Shown piece after piece: positions 40,349 through 48,914 of a DNA stretch of 64,000 bases (positions within the stretch are counted from its first letter, which is position 1; each line of letters starts with the position of its first letter). Location of the stretch: contig NZ_JAMGBG010000123.1 in NCBI RefSeq assembly GCF_023516595.1, positions 19,178 to 83,177 of the forward strand. Reading direction: 5' to 3'. The position numbers were made by a program, and so were the translations under genes. This DNA comes from Streptomyces neyagawaensis. GTDB lineage: Bacteria; Actinomycetota; Actinomycetes; Streptomycetales; Streptomycetaceae. The notes beneath the pieces were generated by a model. It searched no databases and was not told where the DNA came from. It saw only the letters and a program-made list of their open reading frames with translations.

Positions 40349-41211
40349 CGCTCCCGGGCTCCTTCGATCGCGCGGGCGACGCGGACGGCGTCGGCGGTGG
40401 CGCGCACCTCGTGCACGCGGACGGCCCAGGCGCCCTGCTGGGCGGCGAGGGCGGAGACGGCGGCGGTGGCCGCGTCGCGTTCCCGCGCGGGCGGCGGGGC
40501 GCCCTCGGGTCCGGCCAGCACCCGGCCGAGGAACCGCTTGCGGGAGGCGGCGACCAGCAGGGGATGGCCGAGCCCGTGCAGCCGGTCGAGGTGGGCGAGC
40601 AGGGCGAGATCGTGCTCGGCGTCCTTGGAGAACCCGAGCCCGGGGTCGACGATGACGCGGTCGGGGGCGACACCGCCCTCCAGAACGGCCTCCACGCGCG
40701 CGTGGAGCTCGTCCACCACCTCGGAGACGACGTCCTCGTACACGCCCTTGACGTTGCCGCCCTCCAGGAAGCCGCGCCAGTGCATGACCACGAAGGGGGC
40801 GCCGGCGTCGGCGACGACCGGGATCATCGCGGGGTCGGCGAGGCCGCCGCTGACGTCGTTGACGAGGGTGGCTCCGGCCGCGAGTGCCTGCTCGGCGACG
40901 GAGGCGCGCACGGTGTCCACGGAGACGGTGACGCCCTCGGAGGCCAGACCCCGCACGACGGGGACGACTCGCCGCAGCTCCTCGCTCTGGTCGACCCGGG
41001 TGGCGCCGGGGCGGGTCGACTCACCGCCCACGTCGACCAGGTCGGCGCCCTCCGCGACCAGCTCCAGACCGTGCTTGACGGCCGCCGTGGTGTCGAACCA
41101 GCGGCCGCCGTCGGAGAAGGAGTCCGGGGTGACGTTCACGACGCCCATGACCGCGCAGCGGTCCCACAGAGGCATACCAGCCACTCGGCCGCGCCGGTTC
41201 AGCTTGCTCAT
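40345..41211 (-). CDS. folP: Dihydropteroate synthase
   Basis: This 288-residue TIM-barrel enzyme joins hydroxymethyldihydropterin pyrophosphate with p-aminobenzoate and is the sulfonamide target. It has the signatures MGVVNVTPDSFSDGG and DVGGESTRPGA, then VNDVSGG and the pterin-site ASRKRFLG. ATG 41211 (MSKLNRRGRVAG) is the family-like start. It leads the minus-strand fol group. Confidence 0.96.
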   Translation of the reverse strand: MSKLNRRGRVAGMPLWDRCAVMGVVNVTPDSFSDGGRWFDTTAAVKHGLELVAEGADLVDVGGESTRPGATRVDQSEELRRVVPVVRGLASEGVTVSVDTVRASVAEQALAAGATLVNDVSGGLADPAMIPVVADAGAPFVVMHWRGFLEGGNVKGVYEDVVSEVVDELHARVEAVLEGGVAPDRVIVDPGLGFSKDAEHDLALLAHLDRLHGLGHPLLVAASRKRFLGRVLAGPEGAPPPARERDAATAAVSALAAQQGAWAVRVHEVRATADAVRVARAIEGARER

Positions 41212-41315
41212 GCGACAAGCCTAGGCCCCCTGTCGATGGGCCGGTGCTCCGCCGCCCGGGCCAGGCGGCTGGGCGGTCGAGGAGACCTCTGGCCGCCGGC
41301 CGGGGTTGCACGACG

Positions 41316-41362
41316 ACCTGAGCGAGAGCCCCTGGCACGGGGTAGTGGGGGCTCTCGCTCAG
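41316..41362 (-). terminator. Long perfect terminator upstream of folP
   Basis: CCTGAGCGAGAGCCCC (41316-41331) and GGGGCTCTCGCTCAGG (41347-41362) form a 16-bp perfect stem. It directly follows the stop of the lysyltransferase-like gene. Confidence 0.9.
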
Positions 41363-41378
41363 GCTGTTCCGGGGTGGG

Positions 41379-43247
41379 TCAGACCGCCTGGGCGGTTCTT
41401 TCGTTGAGGTCGTGGTCGCGTCCGGCGTGGGCGCAGGGGGCCGGGGGCCTGGGGCGGCGGCGCAGGACGCGGGGGAGGGCGAGGCTGACGAAGCCCTCGG
41501 CCTGCATGGCGGCGAGGCCGATGCGGGGCAGGTCGCGCGAGGTGGCGTAGACGACGAAGCGGGGCTCCCAGCGCGGGCGGAACTTGGCGTTGAACTTGTA
41601 CAGCGACTCGATCTGGAACCAGCGGGAGAGGAAGACGAGCAGGCCGCGCCAGGCGCGCAGGACGGGGCCGGCGCCGATCTTCTCGCCGCGGGCCAGGGCG
41701 GCGCGGAACATCGCGAAGTTCAGGGAGACACGCTGGACGCCCAGACGGGGGGCCGCTTCGAGGGCCGCGACGATGAGGAGTTCGTTCATGCCGGGGTCGG
41801 CGGAGCGGTCGCGGCGCATCAGATCGAGGGAGGCGCCGTCGGGGCCCCAGGGCACGAAGTGGAGTACGGCCTTCAGGTCGCCGTAGGGGCCGGGCGTCTC
41901 ATCGGCCTTGTGGGCGGTGGCGATCAGGCAGTCGCCGTCGTCCGGGTCGCCGATGCGGCCGAGGGCCATGGAGAAGCCGCGCTCGGTGTCGGTGCCCCGC
42001 CAGTCCTCGGCGGCGCGGCGGACGCGGTCCAGCTCGGCCTCGCCGAGGTCACGGACGCGCCGTACCCGGGTTTCGTAACCCAGGCGCTCGATGCGCTTCA
42101 CCATTTGACGCACGTTGCGCATCGCGCGTCCGGCGAGGGAGAAATCCGCGACGTCCACCACCGCCTCGTCGCCCAGTTCCAGGGCGTCGAGGCCGGTCTC
42201 GCGGGTCCACACCTCGGCGCCGGTCTCGGAGCAGCCCATGACGGCGGGGGTCCAGGAGTGGGCCTTGGCCTCGTCCATGAAGCGTTCGATGGCGCCGGGC
42301 CAGGCCTCGACGTCCCCGATCGGGTCGCCGCTGGCGAGCATCACCCCGGAGACGACGCGGTAGGTCACCGCCGCCTTGCCGCTCGGTGAGAAGACGACCG
42401 CCTTGTCGCGGCGGAGCGCGAAGTGGCCGAGGGAGTCACGGCCGCCGTGCCGGGCCAGCAGGGCGCGCAGCCGGGACTCGTCGTCGGAGGTGAGGCGGGC
42501 CGCCGGGTGCTCGGGGCGGAACGCGAGGTAGATGGTGGTGATGGCGGTCAGCAGGCCGAGGGCGCCGAGCGAGAAGGCGACCGTCCAGGAGGTGTTGCCG
42601 GCGTAGACGATCGGTCCCTCGAAGCCGAAGAGGCCGTAGATGACGTGTTCGAGCCGGTCGGCGAGGCTCGGGTCGCCCACCATGTGCCCGGCGTGGGCGC
42701 TGACGACGAGCAGGCCGAGGAGGATCGAACCGGTGCCCATCAGCATGAAGTTGGCGAGTGCCCGCCAGCGGCTGGTGGGGTCGGGCAGGGCGCGGAACTC
42801 GTCGCGGTGGCGCAGCAGTGGGACGAGCAGCGCCAGGGAGACGAGGACGCCCACGATCGAGTGCCGGTAGGTGAACTGGGCGATCGCCCCGGCCGGCAGG
42901 AGCACGACGGCAGCGCGCCAGGCCCGGCGCTTGCGCCGCCGCAGTCCGTGGGCGAGCAGCAGCAGGAGGACCCCCGCGCTCAGCGACATCGCCGCGGCGA
43001 ACGGGCCGAGGGCACCCGGCAGCACCTCCGCCAGGGCGTGCATGCGGCTGTGCCGGAAGCGGGGGAACACGCCGGCGGCGATGTCCACGAGTCCGACGAG
43101 CGTGCAGGCCCTGGCGACCAGAGCGGGCACCGCCTCGGGGCGCGGCCCGCGCAGCAGGCCACGTGCGCGCCGAGCGGCGCTCAGCGGGAGCCGACCCGAA
43201 CGGACCGGAACCCCACCCGACATTTCCCCATCTGTCCTGACAGACAT
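41379..43247 (-). CDS. Phosphatidylglycerol lysyltransferase-domain membrane protein (MprF/DUF2156 type)
   Basis: This is a 622-residue protein. The N-terminal half has about six to seven helices (for example VLVSLALLVPLLRH, LGLLVVSAHAGHMVGD and FSLGALGLLTAITTIYLAF). The C-terminal half is a GNAT-like LPG synthase domain (about 300-580), with FALRRDKAVVFSPSGKAAVTYR, VLHFVPWGPDGASLDLMRRD and the final SLYKFNAKFRPRWEPRF motif typical of MprF. MprF enzymes add lysine from Lys-tRNA to phosphatidylglycerol and lower the negative charge of the membrane. ATG 43247 is used; ATG 43307 (GAGGG at good spacing) and ATG 43223 are alternatives. Confidence 0.87.
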   Translation of the reverse strand: MSVRTDGEMSGGVPVRSGRLPLSAARRARGLLRGPRPEAVPALVARACTLVGLVDIAAGVFPRFRHSRMHALAEVLPGALGPFAAAMSLSAGVLLLLLAHGLRRRKRRAWRAAVVLLPAGAIAQFTYRHSIVGVLVSLALLVPLLRHRDEFRALPDPTSRWRALANFMLMGTGSILLGLLVVSAHAGHMVGDPSLADRLEHVIYGLFGFEGPIVYAGNTSWTVAFSLGALGLLTAITTIYLAFRPEHPAARLTSDDESRLRALLARHGGRDSLGHFALRRDKAVVFSPSGKAAVTYRVVSGVMLASGDPIGDVEAWPGAIERFMDEAKAHSWTPAVMGCSETGAEVWTRETGLDALELGDEAVVDVADFSLAGRAMRNVRQMVKRIERLGYETRVRRVRDLGEAELDRVRRAAEDWRGTDTERGFSMALGRIGDPDDGDCLIATAHKADETPGPYGDLKAVLHFVPWGPDGASLDLMRRDRSADPGMNELLIVAALEAAPRLGVQRVSLNFAMFRAALARGEKIGAGPVLRAWRGLLVFLSRWFQIESLYKFNAKFRPRWEPRFVVYATSRDLPRIGLAAMQAEGFVSLALPRVLRRRPRPPAPCAHAGRDHDLNERTAQAV

Positions 43248-43415
43248 CGCATCCCGTAGTTCCGCGAGTGATCTTGGACCCGGCGCCTTTCCGGCATCCG
43301 GCGACATTGCGCCCTCTAGGACGTCGGCTTGGCCACGTCGGTTCACTCTCCATCGGAAAGCTGAACCAAAGGGCAGGGAAAGACAGGGAAAGAAAGAACG
43401 GCGGGGGACAACCCG

Positions 43416-44540
43416 ATGGGTCTTACGAGCGACATGGTGCTGGTGCTGGCGGTGACGTCCGCCGTGCTGCTGTTCGTCGGCACGGTGTGGCTGTGGCCGC
43501 GGCTGGCACGACGGGGCTGGCGGCCCGTGTGCGGACGGATCGGGGTGCTGCTGGCCACGCAGGTCGCCGTCTTCGCGGCGATCGGCCTCACCGCGAACCA
43601 GGCCTTCGGGTTCTACGCCAGCTGGGCCGACCTCTTCGGCCGCGAGACCGGGCAGGGCGTGGTCGTCGACCACGACGACGCCGAGACCGGGGGCCCGTTG
43701 CGGGTCCTCGACACGCGGCCGGTGAACGTGACGGGCGGCGGCCGGCCCGAGGTCGGCGGGCAGATCCAGAAGGTCGAGATCGTCGGCCGTACCTCACGGA
43801 TCGCCAGCCCGGCGTACGTCTATCTGCCGCCGGAGTACTTCCAGCCCCGGTACCGCACCCGCAGCTTCCCGGCGGCCGTCGTCCTCACCGGCTACCCGGG
43901 CACCGCCGAGGCGCTCATCGAGGGCCTGCGCTTCCCGCAGACCGCCCATACGCTGGCCCGCGAGGGCAAGGCGCAGCCGATGATCCTGGTCATGATGCGG
44001 CCGACCGTGGCGCCGCCGCGCGACACCGAGTGCGTGGACGTCCCGGGCGGCCCGCAGACCGAGACGTTCTTCGCGCGGGACCTGCCGGACGCGGTCGGCC
44101 ACCACTACAGGGTCGGCAGGAGGCCCGGCAGTTGGGGCGTCATCGGCGACTCCACCGGCGGGTACTGCGCACTGAAGCTCGCCGTCCACCACCCGGGTAC
44201 GTACGCCGCCGGCGCGGGACTCTCGCCGTACTACAAGGCGCCGATCGACCCGACCACCGGTGATCTCTTTCGAGGGAACAAGACGCTGCGGAACGAGGCC
44301 GATCTGTTCTGGTACCTCAAGCACCGGCCGGCGCCCGACACCTCTCTCCTCGTCACCAGCAGCAAACAGGGAGAGGTCAACTACAAGGCCACCCTGGACT
44401 TCATCGCGTTGGCCGAGGAGAAGCAGCCGACGCGGATCTCGTCGATCATCCTCGACAGCGGCGGGCACAACTTCAACACGTGGCGGCGGGAGATTCCGGC
44501 GACCCTGCAGTGGATCAGCGGACGGCTCAGTGACCGGTGA
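43416..44540 (+). CDS. Membrane-anchored alpha/beta-hydrolase (esterase D-like)
   Basis: The 374-residue protein has two N-terminal helices (LVLAVTSAVLLFVGTVWLW and RIGVLLATQVAVFAAIGLTA). A hydrolase domain follows with oxyanion region VVLTGYPGT, nucleophile elbow GVIGDSTGGYCALKLA (Ser) and the terminal ILDSGGHNFNTWRREI (catalytic His). It belongs to the esterase-D/FrsA-like group that also holds mycolyltransferases; the substrate is unknown. The catalytic domain should face outward. GGGGGA lies a few bases before ATG 43416. It is divergent from the lysyltransferase-like gene. Confidence 0.85.
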   Translation: MGLTSDMVLVLAVTSAVLLFVGTVWLWPRLARRGWRPVCGRIGVLLATQVAVFAAIGLTANQAFGFYASWADLFGRETGQGVVVDHDDAETGGPLRVLDTRPVNVTGGGRPEVGGQIQKVEIVGRTSRIASPAYVYLPPEYFQPRYRTRSFPAAVVLTGYPGTAEALIEGLRFPQTAHTLAREGKAQPMILVMMRPTVAPPRDTECVDVPGGPQTETFFARDLPDAVGHHYRVGRRPGSWGVIGDSTGGYCALKLAVHHPGTYAAGAGLSPYYKAPIDPTTGDLFRGNKTLRNEADLFWYLKHRPAPDTSLLVTSSKQGEVNYKATLDFIALAEEKQPTRISSIILDSGGHNFNTWRREIPATLQWISGRLSDR

Positions 44541-44582
44541 GGGGCGGGGGTCCGGGCAGGTCGGCTCCGGGCGGTCGGCAAT

Positions 44583-44609
44583 TCCGTGGAATCCGTGGAA
44601 TCCGTGGAA
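44583..44609 (+). repeat. Three exact tandem copies of a 9-bp unit
   Basis: TCCGTGGAA is repeated three times without a break in the 270-base gap between the esterase gene and the coiled-coil membrane protein gene. The rest of that gap shows no gene. Confidence 0.9.
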
Positions 44610-44810
44610 TTGCGCGGGTGGCGAAAGAGCGTGATGTGGCCAAGGCGTATCTGGAATGACGGGAGTTGATCGAGTAGAGGAGCCGCCGGTGAGCGCAATG
44701 GTGCCCCGGGGGTGAGGGAGCTTGTGAGGGCATGTGAGAGGTGAGAGGGGCGGCCGAGTTTTTACGGCCCGGGGCACCATGATTCGCCTACGCGCGGTAA
44801 GTTTCTGGCC

Positions 44811-46745
44811 ATGCCACGTGGACGTCACCGCCATTCACCGCCTCTGCACAGGCTGCTGCCCCCCACGGCGATCGCAGGCGTCTCGCTCGTCTGCGCCCTC
44901 GGGCCCTGGGTGTTCTCCGGGCCGGCGGTGCTCCGGGTCCTCGCGGCGCTCGCCGCGGCCACCGCGGCCGTGGGCGCCGCGGTCATGCGCCGCTGGGACG
45001 TCGAGGCGGGCAAACGCGTCGCCGACCTCACGCGCGCGCGGGCGAGCGACGAGTGGCGCCACGAGGAGCGGGTCGCGGAACTGGAGACGGACCTCGAGGA
45101 GTCCCGCGAACTGCGCACCAAGCTGGAGCACAAGCTGCGCGCCAAGCGGACCGAGTTGGCCAACCTCCGCAACGAGCACGCGGCGCTGCTGCGCCGGTAC
45201 GCCACCGCCGAGACGGAGCGGGCGAGCGCCCTGGAGGGCCGCCGCCTGCTGGAGATCGAGACGACGGTCCCGGAGGGGGCACGGGAACTGACGGCCGGCG
45301 GCGAGGGCGCGGAGAGCACGGGGGACGCGTCCGCCGCGGTCGGTTCCGGGGCCGCGTCCGGGGTGGCGGGTGCGGCTCGGGGCCGTGCCGCCGCGCAGGC
45401 TTCGCCGGTGCCGCCGCAGGGGGTTCCCGCGGCGGGCGCTCCCTGGGGGGCGGGCGGGGCCGACGCCGAGGACGCCGAGGACGCCGAGGACGTCGAGAGC
45501 GCTGAGGGCGGGGCGGGCGATGGCGAGAAGCCCGCGTCCGGGGTGTTCTCCCCGGCCGGTTCCGCGCTGTGGCTGCGGGCGAACTCGGCGCTGGAGCGGA
45601 TCATCACCCAGCGGGGTACGGCGAAGGGCGCGGGGAAGGTCTCGGGTGAGGACGTCGCCGGGGCCGGGGCCGCGGCGGACTCCGGGGTCGTGGCTGTGGC
45701 GGCGGAAGCCGAGGACCAGGACCGGACCGAGGACCAGGCCGGGACCGAGACCCGGGCCGAGGCCGGGGTGTCGGGGGAGGCGGAGAGTGGTGCCGAGGTG
45801 GCCGACGCCGTGACCGAGGCTGAGGCCGGCGGCGAAGGTGACGTCGTGACGGAGGCCGAGACGGACGCGGCCGATGAGGCGGACGGGGCCGAGGCTCAGG
45901 GTCGGCGAGACGGCGAGGGCGAGGATCGGGCGGCGGCTCAGACTCAGACGGAGGCTGTCGTCGAGTCGGTCGAGTCGGTCGAGTCGGTCGAGTCGGTCGA
46001 GTCCGTCGAGGCCGGGCAGTCGGGGCAGTCGGGGCAGCCGGGGGAGTCCGGCGACTCGGGCGATGAGCATGTGACCGGTGGCGTGCCGGGTGGCCTGGCC
46101 GTGGACGAGCCCGTTCGGGCGCTGTCCGTGAAAGACGGTTCCGGCAAGGGCGGTTCACCGGAGGACGATCCGGACGGGCCGAACGGCGGTGGTACCCGGC
46201 AGGGACGTTCCGCCGAGGGTGACGCGGCGGAGCGGGTTCCGGTCGTGACCGCCGAGGAGGACGATCCGGCGGGGAAGCCGGGGGCGGTCGACGAGCATGA
46301 GCACGCGGCCGCCCAGCCCGTACCGGCGGCCTCCGTTCCGGCCGCACCCGTTCCCGCGCAGTCGCAGTCGCAGTCGCAGTCGCAGTCGGAGTTGTCGCCG
46401 GAGTCCGCGCTGCCCGCCCTGCCCGTGGTGCGGCCGGCCGGTCACTTCACGGTGCCGACCGCCGTGGCCGTCGTCCCGGCGGCGCCGCAGCGGCGGACGG
46501 CCGTCGAGGGCGGGTTCGACTTCTTCGGTACGCAGAAGGAGGCGGACGTGATCGAGGCCGTGCAGAACGAGGACCTCGCCGACGTGGTCGGGCAGGAGGC
46601 GCTCGCGCTGCACAAGGCCGAGTCCGAGGCGCAGTTCAAGCGCAGGGACGAGGCGGCCCGTGGGGTCGGCCAGGTCATCGACCTCACGGCCCACGACGAG
46701 ACGGAGCAGATCGACCTGAAGGGGCTGCGGACGGCGGCTTCCTGA
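44811..46745 (+). CDS. Membrane-anchored coiled-coil protein with long acidic low-complexity region
   Basis: The 644-residue protein has two short N-terminal helices (TAIAGVSLVCALGPWVFSG and VLRVLAALAAATAAVGAAVM). A charged coiled coil follows (about 68-145, from VADLTRARASDEWRHEE to ALLRRYATAETERAS). About 370 residues of Glu/Ala/Gly/Asp-rich sequence come next, containing tandem Val-Glu-Ser (nt about 45958-46008) and Ser-Gln repeats (about 46359-46388). The C-terminal 90 residues look folded (GGFDFFGTQKEADVIEAVQNE). Homologues seem to be Streptomyces-specific; function unknown. A perfect bidirectional terminator follows. Confidence 0.75.
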   Translation: MPRGRHRHSPPLHRLLPPTAIAGVSLVCALGPWVFSGPAVLRVLAALAAATAAVGAAVMRRWDVEAGKRVADLTRARASDEWRHEERVAELETDLEESRELRTKLEHKLRAKRTELANLRNEHAALLRRYATAETERASALEGRRLLEIETTVPEGARELTAGGEGAESTGDASAAVGSGAASGVAGAARGRAAAQASPVPPQGVPAAGAPWGAGGADAEDAEDAEDVESAEGGAGDGEKPASGVFSPAGSALWLRANSALERIITQRGTAKGAGKVSGEDVAGAGAAADSGVVAVAAEAEDQDRTEDQAGTETRAEAGVSGEAESGAEVADAVTEAEAGGEGDVVTEAETDAADEADGAEAQGRRDGEGEDRAAAQTQTEAVVESVESVESVESVESVEAGQSGQSGQPGESGDSGDEHVTGGVPGGLAVDEPVRALSVKDGSGKGGSPEDDPDGPNGGGTRQGRSAEGDAAERVPVVTAEEDDPAGKPGAVDEHEHAAAQPVPAASVPAAPVPAQSQSQSQSQSELSPESALPALPVVRPAGHFTVPTAVAVVPAAPQRRTAVEGGFDFFGTQKEADVIEAVQNEDLADVVGQEALALHKAESEAQFKRRDEAARGVGQVIDLTAHDETEQIDLKGLRTAAS

Positions 46746-46800
46746 GGCCACCGGGCCCACCCCGCCCGGAGCGTACGACCCGCCTGGCCCACACCGGCCG

Positions 46801-46848
46801 GGAACACCGAGGCCGCCCATGCCACGCGCTGGGCGGCCTCGGTGTTCC
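46801..46848. terminator. 18-bp perfect bidirectional terminator
   Basis: GGAACACCGAGGCCGCCC (46801-46818) and GGGCGGCCTCGGTGTTCC (46831-46848) with a 12-nt loop lie between the convergent coiled-coil and PH-domain genes. Confidence 0.9.
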
Positions 46849-46874
46849 GGGCGTTCCTGGTCCGCCCCGGGGCT

Positions 46875-48380
46875 TTACGCCATCCACCTGTCCGGCAGCG
46901 CCTCCCGCCGTCCCGTTCGGGAGCGTTCGGCCTGGGCGTGCAGGAGCGCGGCCGCCTCGGTGGCGTCGCGGAGGCGGGCGGTGACCGTCTTGTTCGCGCC
47001 GGTGTCGACATGGACGTCGGCGACGTGCTTGAACCGCTCCCAGGGCCCCTGCGCCAGCCGTACGCTCTGGACCTTCGCGTGCGGCACCAGGGCCAGCTGT
47101 CTGCGGAGCAGGCCCTCCCGGGCCGCGAACACCGTGTCGGTTACGGCGAGCCCGTACCCCTTCCACCACAGCGGCACGCACCACCGCGCCCGTGCCGGGG
47201 GCCGTACGAGCTCCGCCGCATCCGGTACGCGCACCCCCGGCAGGACCCGGGCGATCACCGACTCGGCGACCTCGCGCGGCGCGACCGGGATGAGCACGGA
47301 GTTCGAGGACCCGGCCACGTCCAGCTCGACCCGTACCCATCCGCGCCGCCGCCACAGCAGCGGTTCCACGATGCGTACGGTCTGCACGCGGCCGGGCGGC
47401 ACCGTCTCGTGCGCCCGGTCGAGGAGCCCGTGGTCGATGCGGAGGCCGTCCGGGGACTCGCCCACCGTCCAGTCGTACTCGCCCACGAACCGGCCCACAC
47501 TGCTCGCCCCGGCCGCGCCGAGCAGCGGCAGCGCCGTCGCGAGGACCGTCCACAGGCTCTCCGTGGCGATCCACAGCACCGAGGGCACGACGACCGCCGC
47601 CAGCAGGGTCCCCCAGGTGGCGCCGGTGAGCACCAGGGAGACGGCCAGGACGCCCGGCGGGACCTTCAGCAGCTGCCGCTCCGGCGCCTCGCCCACGTCC
47701 TGCGCGGAGTCGGGGGCGAACCCGGCGGCGCGGGCGAGGAGTTCGGCGCGCAGCGCGCGGGCGGTGCCCTCGCCGAGGTACGCCAGCTCGTCCTTCTTGT
47801 CGGTCCCGACGACGTCGAGCCGGAGTTTCGCGACGCCCGCGATCCGGGCCAGCAGGGGGCGGGTGACGTCGACGGCCTGGATGCGTTCGAGGCGGATGTG
47901 CGCGGTCCGGCGGAACAGCAGGCCGGTACGGATGCGCAGTTCGCTGTCGGTCACCGCGAAGTGGGTGAACCACCAGGTCAGGAAGCCGTACAGGGCAGCG
48001 GCCGGCACCAGCACGGCCAGCCCGATCAGGAGGGTGGACGGGTCCAGCCGGGTGAGCTGCCGCTGCGCCCCGTCGGGATCGTGCACCGCCCAGCCGATGA
48101 CCACCGCCACCGGCGCCCAGGCCCGCCGCAGCGGCGTCACAGGATGCAGCCGCTGCTCCACGACGGCCGCCGGGCCGCCGGAGATCTCCCCGTCGACGTC
48201 CGCCCGATCCTCCACAGCCGCTTGATGTACCGCTGTCGGCTGCTGTTCGGCCCCCGTCCGCTGCTCGACTGCCGTCCGCTGCTCGACCCCCGTCCGGTGC
48301 TCGGCTGCCGTGCGCTGTTCCGGTGTCGTGTTCCTCGTGGTGCTCATGGCGTCGTCGGCGCCCGGGGTCGGCACGGTCAC
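46875..48380 (-). CDS. PH (bPH2/YdbT-like) domain membrane protein
   Basis: This is a 501-residue protein. After an N-terminal stretch of EQRT/AEHRT-like repeats (about 20-50) come helices and two or three bacterial PH-like YdbT modules. The signs are FAVTDSELRIRTGLLFRRTAHIRLERIQAVDV and the later LAVTDTVFAAREGLLRRQLALVPHAKVQSVRL. YdbS/YdbT pairs in Bacillus protect against amphipathic bacteriocins; a similar envelope role is inferred. GTG 48380 overlaps the stop of the upstream PH gene, so the two are coupled. Confidence 0.85.
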   Translation of the reverse strand: MTVPTPGADDAMSTTRNTTPEQRTAAEHRTGVEQRTAVEQRTGAEQQPTAVHQAAVEDRADVDGEISGGPAAVVEQRLHPVTPLRRAWAPVAVVIGWAVHDPDGAQRQLTRLDPSTLLIGLAVLVPAAALYGFLTWWFTHFAVTDSELRIRTGLLFRRTAHIRLERIQAVDVTRPLLARIAGVAKLRLDVVGTDKKDELAYLGEGTARALRAELLARAAGFAPDSAQDVGEAPERQLLKVPPGVLAVSLVLTGATWGTLLAAVVVPSVLWIATESLWTVLATALPLLGAAGASSVGRFVGEYDWTVGESPDGLRIDHGLLDRAHETVPPGRVQTVRIVEPLLWRRRGWVRVELDVAGSSNSVLIPVAPREVAESVIARVLPGVRVPDAAELVRPPARARWCVPLWWKGYGLAVTDTVFAAREGLLRRQLALVPHAKVQSVRLAQGPWERFKHVADVHVDTGANKTVTARLRDATEAAALLHAQAERSRTGRREALPDRWMA

Positions 48381-48883
48381 AGCCCCGCCGATCGGGCCTC
48401 GCCCAGTTGGGTCAGCCGGTCGCGGAGACGTTCCGCCTCCTCGGGGTCGAGGCCGGGGATCCGGGCGTCGGTGGCGGCCGCGGCCGTGTGGAGCTGCACG
48501 CTCGCCAGCCCGAAGTGCCGTTCCACCGGCCCGGACGTCACCTCGACCAACTGCATGCGTCCGTACGGCACGACAGTCTCCTCACGCCACAGCACCCCCC
48601 GGCTGATCAGCAGGTCGTCGGCCCGTTCGGCATACCGCCAGGAGCGCCAGTTGCGCCCCAGCATCGGCCAGCCCCACAGCAGCAGGCCCAGCGGCAGCAG
48701 CGCGAACGCCGTCCAGCCGGGCCCCGCCAGCCAGCCCAGCAGCACGCCCGTACCGACGGCGATCGGGCCCAGCCACACCACCAGCAACAGTCGTCTCATC
48801 CGAAGCAGCCCGCGCGGCAGTCCCGTCCACACCGGCTCACCCTGCGCCCGCTCGGCGCCGTCCTCCACGGTCCCCGTCTCCAT
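48377..48883 (-). CDS. PH (bPH2/YdbS-like) domain membrane protein
   Basis: The 168-residue protein has two helices (LLLVVWLGPIAVGTGVLLGWL and WTAFALLPLGLLLWGWPML). One YdbS-type PH module follows (RADDLLISRGVLWREETVVPYGRMQLVEV, then RHFGLASVQLHTAAAA). It is the first gene of the PH pair, with a four-base overlap with the second. ATG 48883 (METGTVEDGAE) lies 31 bases from the divergent nuoD2 start. Confidence 0.85.
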   Translation of the reverse strand: METGTVEDGAERAQGEPVWTGLPRGLLRMRRLLLVVWLGPIAVGTGVLLGWLAGPGWTAFALLPLGLLLWGWPMLGRNWRSWRYAERADDLLISRGVLWREETVVPYGRMQLVEVTSGPVERHFGLASVQLHTAAAATDARIPGLDPEEAERLRDRLTQLGEARSAGL

Positions 48884-48914
48884 TCCGCCAGCGTACGTAC
48901 GACAGACTGTGTCC

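Noticed and set aside
45958..46008. CRISPR-like direct repeats
   Set aside because: The 9-bp units are contiguous, without spacers, and encode Val-Glu-Ser in frame.
46842..48914. Upstream in-frame extension of nuoD2
   Set aside because: It lies antisense to both PH-domain genes; NuoD similarity begins only after ATG 48915.
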